A program made the translations under genes and the position numbers. Positions 6,165 to 8,047 of a stretch of 8,047 nucleotides of DNA are shown here, one piece after another. How positions within the stretch are numbered: the first letter of the stretch is position 1; each line of letters opens with the position of its first letter. The DNA comes from Pseudomonadota bacterium (GTDB lineage: Bacteria > Bdellovibrionota_C > UBA2361 > OMIW01), in assembly GCA_900299205.1 (NCBI GenBank), contig OMIW01000019.1, positions 1 through 8,047 of the forward strand. Reading direction: 5' to 3'. The notes beneath the pieces are model-generated. The model had not been told where the DNA came from. It searched no databases and saw only the letters and a list, made by a program, of their open reading frames with translations.

Positions 6165-6974
6165 TTAATCCTGAGATCGACCCTTGGCGGCGCGCGCTTC
6201 AGGAGCCCGAGGAAAATCTTTCCTTAATTTTGAGCGCGCTGCCTCCGCGGCATCGGTGTCACCGAGACGCTCGAATACATGAGCTTGTCGAAGAAGGGCA
6301 CTCGGAGCTCGGACGCTTGTCGCAAATCGAGTCACAACCTGATTGTAAGCAAAGAGCGCATTACGGTCATCACGAACTCCGTCGTACGCAACTCCAAGCC
6401 AGAAGAACGAGAGCGCCGCACCATTACCACCTTCCGCACCACTTCCCGCAGCGTTGTCTCCTCCTGAATTATCACCCCCCGAGGCATCAAGGGCCGCCTT
6501 GAGCACGGGGACCGCTTCGAGAAATTTCCCTTCGCGCACGAGACGCAACCCCTCAATAAGCCGACTTCCTACCGCTGAGGGAAGAACCCGGGCCTCCCCT
6601 TCATCTTGCTCAAGTGCTCGCGCGGGAACCCCCACGGGAGGAGGAACTCGCCCCTTGAGCGACGAAAGCTCCCCCTTCAGGGAGGCGACCTCTCCCCCAA
6701 TATGTCGCGTATTAACGAATTCTAGCTCCTCCTGTTTCCCCTGTAATGCTCTCACATCCGCGTGCAGCTGGGCGAGCTGCGCTCCCTGCTCTGCTTGAAG
6801 CGAGCGCATATCGTTGAGCGATGCTCGGAGCCGAGCAAACTCCCCCTCGAGGCTTCCCGCACATCCGTTCAATGTGCTCATTGCGATAATTATCGCCGCA
6901 CCCGCTTTTGCTCTCGAGCTTCCCCTCTCGGCTCCCCGAATCTCTCCAACGGATCGACTATCCCTTTGCGCCAT
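6165..6974 (-). CDS. CpoB/YbgF-like envelope lipoprotein with coiled coil and TPR repeats
   Basis: This 269-residue protein has the CpoB/YbgF architecture. CpoB links the Tol-Pal system with peptidoglycan synthesis in the periplasm. A positively charged N-region leads into a short hydrophobic stretch and a lipobox LNGC, with Cys38 as the likely lipidated residue. The N-region is unusually long, so the true start may differ, although no later Met fits. Residues 41-108 form a heptad-rich coiled coil (SLEGEF, LQAEQGAQL, LKGELSSLKG). Residues 136-258 are TPR-like (EGKFLEAVPVLKAAL, FFWLGVAYDGV, ALFAYNQVVTRF, HVFERLGDTDAAEA, LRKDFP). An insert at 164-187 (GGDNSGGDN, Gly/Ala-rich) splits the first repeat. 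E. coli CpoB is not a lipoprotein, but lipidated variants are plausible. It lies downstream of pal and heads the ribF-rluD-pgeF block. Confidence 0.82.
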   Translation of the reverse strand: MAQRDSRSVGEIRGAERGSSRAKAGAAIIIAMSTLNGCAGSLEGEFARLRASLNDMRSLQAEQGAQLAQLHADVRALQGKQEELEFVNTRHIGGEVASLKGELSSLKGRVPPPVGVPARALEQDEGEARVLPSAVGSRLIEGLRLVREGKFLEAVPVLKAALDASGGDNSGGDNAAGSGAEGGNGAALSFFWLGVAYDGVRDDRNALFAYNQVVTRFATSVRAPSALLRQAHVFERLGDTDAAEAARSKLRKDFPRAPEARAAKGRSQD

Positions 6975-7060
6975 GATTTCCGTTTCCTTACCGTTCCCTC
7001 TTTTTTCCTGTCTTGCACTGCCGCCTTTTTCGCTTCCCTTGAGCTGACACCGGCCCGTAC

Positions 7061-7135
7061 AAAAAAACCTCCGAAGACCGCTGGAGGATCTCCCCTTTTT
7101 TAAGGGGTATCTCGCTCGCAGCTGCCCGGAGGTTT
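7061..7135 (-). terminator. Composite Rho-independent terminator downstream of pal
   Basis: On the minus strand AAACCTCCG (7135-7127) pairs over 9 bp with CGGAGGTTT (7073-7065), which runs into a seven-T tract (7067-7061). Nested inside is CCCCTT-AAAA-AAGGGG (7107-7092). A second CCTCC (7087-7083) can pair with the same GGAGG (7072-7068), so two alternative stems end at the same T-tract. Either should stop transcription from pal before the cpoB-like gene. Confidence 0.75.
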
Positions 7136-7141
7136 CAAACC

Positions 7142-7170
7142 AAGGAGGGAGGGAACCTCTCTCCCTCCTT
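7142..7170 (-). repeat. Hairpin just after the pal stop codon
   Basis: AAGGAGGGAG (7142-7151) and CTCCCTCCTT (7161-7170) form a perfect 10-bp inverted repeat with a 9-base loop. It has no T-tract on the minus strand, so it may protect the 3' end of the pal transcript or help termination with the hairpin downstream. Confidence 0.65.
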
Positions 7171-7187
7171 GCGGGTGTCTGAACCGA

Positions 7188-7631
7188 TTACTGACTCACC
7201 CGGAAGTGATCGCGTCGGTTCCGAGTCCAGGCCGCTTCGTTATGAGCGGGATCGACGGGCTGCTCTTCCCCGTAGCTAATCGTCGACATCCGGGTTGCAT
7301 CAACGCCAAGCCCCCGGAGGTAGTTGAAAGCGGCACGAGCACGATTCTGTCCGAGCACCATGTTGTATTCATTGGTGCCACGCTCATCGCAGTGACCCTC
7401 TACCGTAACCTTAGCTGCGGCATTTTCCTTCAACCACGCTGCATTCGCTTCAAGGGTTCCTTTCGCAGACGCATCGAGCTGATAAGAATCAAACGCGAAG
7501 TAGACATCCTTCAACGGACCATCAGCTTCAGCAACAGGAACCGAGTCTCCCTCAGCCTTTTTGTGAGGCCGGCACGTACATGCCGAAAGAAGAGCCAACG
7601 CTGAAAGAAGAACTACCTTTGACCGATACAT
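7188..7631 (-). CDS. pal: Peptidoglycan-associated lipoprotein Pal
   Basis: Pal anchors the outer membrane to peptidoglycan as part of the Tol-Pal system. From ATG 7631 it has 147 residues. It has a lipoprotein signal MYRSKVVLLSALALLSAC with lipobox LSAC and lipidated Cys18; residue +2 is Thr, which favours the outer membrane. An OmpA-like domain spans about 42-147: VYFAFDSYQLD (43-53), VEGHCDERGTNEYN (77-90), NRARAAFNYL (96-105), ISYGEEQP (118-125) and NRRDHF (138-143). Asp82 and Arg97 correspond to the residues that bind diaminopimelate in the OmpA-C family. The open frame continues upstream to 7787, but the GGAGG five bases before 7631 and the signal peptide fix this start. Unusually, tolB is not directly upstream. 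Two hairpins follow the stop. Confidence 0.96.
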   Translation of the reverse strand: MYRSKVVLLSALALLSACTCRPHKKAEGDSVPVAEADGPLKDVYFAFDSYQLDASAKGTLEANAAWLKENAAAKVTVEGHCDERGTNEYNMVLGQNRARAAFNYLRGLGVDATRMSTISYGEEQPVDPAHNEAAWTRNRRDHFRVSQ

Positions 7632-7636
7632 AGATG

Positions 7637-7641
7637 CCTCC
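7637..7641 (-). promoter_or_regulatory. Ribosome binding site of pal
   Basis: GGAGG on the minus strand, five bases before ATG 7631. It decides the pal start against the longer open frame. Confidence 0.85.
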
Positions 7642-7644
7642 GAG

Positions 7645-7992
7645 CTAAACGAGATGTAACCAAATGGAGAGTTCGAGACCGATCCCGAACTCGGCGTTCG
7701 AAAAAACTTCAACATCACAAACGGTATGCAGTTCTTCTTCCGCGGAACCCACATCGGTACCGACTGGGAGCAAGTAACATTCACCATTTGTGACGGGAGC
7801 TGCTGACCGAAGATGTCGCGGAAGAACCCGTGAAGCTCATCGCTACCCGGAAAAGGTTTCCGAATCGCAGAGTCGCTGTTCGCAGTATATCGCTAGCACC
7901 GAGGATTCGTTCCCAAAAACAGGAACAATCCCCGTCCTCTCTTGATGTCCACAACTGGGGCAAAGTGTACTGCGAAATCGCTTAAATGCCAA
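7645..7992 (-). pseudogene. Possible decayed small zinc-ribbon coding region upstream of pal
   Basis: No intact ORF of normal size covers 7632-8047. On the minus strand a 49-codon frame from TTG 7992 to TAG 7843 reads MAFKRFRSTLCPSCGHQ at its start and contains YCEQRLC later, resembling a short zinc ribbon. It ends with TAG-CGA-TGA. The same frame then stays open from 7836 to a TAG at 7645-7647, 63 codons with no good start, containing GECYLLPVGTDVGSAEEEL and VEVFSNAEFGIGLEL, and stops 13 bases before pal. A second frame (about 7865-7794, GSDELHGFFRDIFGQQLP) also looks protein-like. This could be one gene broken by frameshifts and stops, a real 49-residue protein, or chance. No Shine-Dalgarno is seen before the TTG. 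Confidence 0.3.
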
Positions 7993-8047
7993 GAAGCAAG
8001 TTTATGCAATGCTCACACAAGCCCCCTGAAGCCCCCCTCTACCGAAG

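Noticed and set aside
7206-7604. 132-codon plus-strand ORF antisense to pal
   Set aside because: Entirely within pal on the other strand, with no recognisable domain; pal has full family motifs.
7632-7787. 52-residue N-terminal extension of pal
   Set aside because: It would bury the lipoprotein signal peptide inside the protein; GGAGG five bases before ATG 7631 gives a better start.

Overview
The window looks like a piece of a Gram-negative bacterial chromosome. The evidence is a Pal lipoprotein and a CpoB/YbgF-type periplasmic protein, both of which need an outer membrane, plus standard housekeeping enzymes. Base composition is moderately GC-rich by eye. The organism cannot be named from the sequence. 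A deltaproteobacterial-type lineage is a guess from the look of Pal (GHCDERGT motif) and the unusual gene neighbourhood.

Left part (1-3081): three genes I do not recognise by family. A minus-strand gene (31-942) encodes a disordered Ser/Gln/Ala-rich protein with no Cys, Trp or Tyr. It is divergent from a plus-strand gene (1162-1872) encoding a Ser/Thr/Pro/Gly-rich protein with two hydrophobic or amphipathic blocks. After a very strong terminator (1880-1929) comes a plus-strand gene (2038-3081) for a 347-residue protein whose C-terminal third looks like a papain/NlpC-type Cys-His domain. All three begin with Ser/Thr/Pro-rich stretches and have no Sec signal peptide, as type III secretion substrates often do. 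No secretion machinery lies in the window, so this is a hypothesis. The third gene carries a run of nine G just after its putative catalytic His, a possible slippage site.

Middle and right part (3165-7631): a minus-strand housekeeping block, in transcription order pal, cpoB/ybgF-like, ribF, rluD-like, pgeF/yfiH-like. Pal is followed by two hairpins and a T-tract, so it is probably its own transcription unit. The next four genes are spaced 32, 12 and 73 bases apart and probably form an operon. Pal and the CpoB-like protein act at the envelope (Tol-Pal system). RibF makes FMN and FAD. The RluD-like enzyme modifies 23S rRNA. The PgeF-like protein probably edits peptidoglycan precursors; rluD next to yfiH is also seen in E. 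coli.

Right end (7632-8047): no intact gene of normal size. It holds the pal ribosome binding site and, on the minus strand, what looks like a decayed or frameshifted small coding region with a CPSCG zinc-ribbon start.
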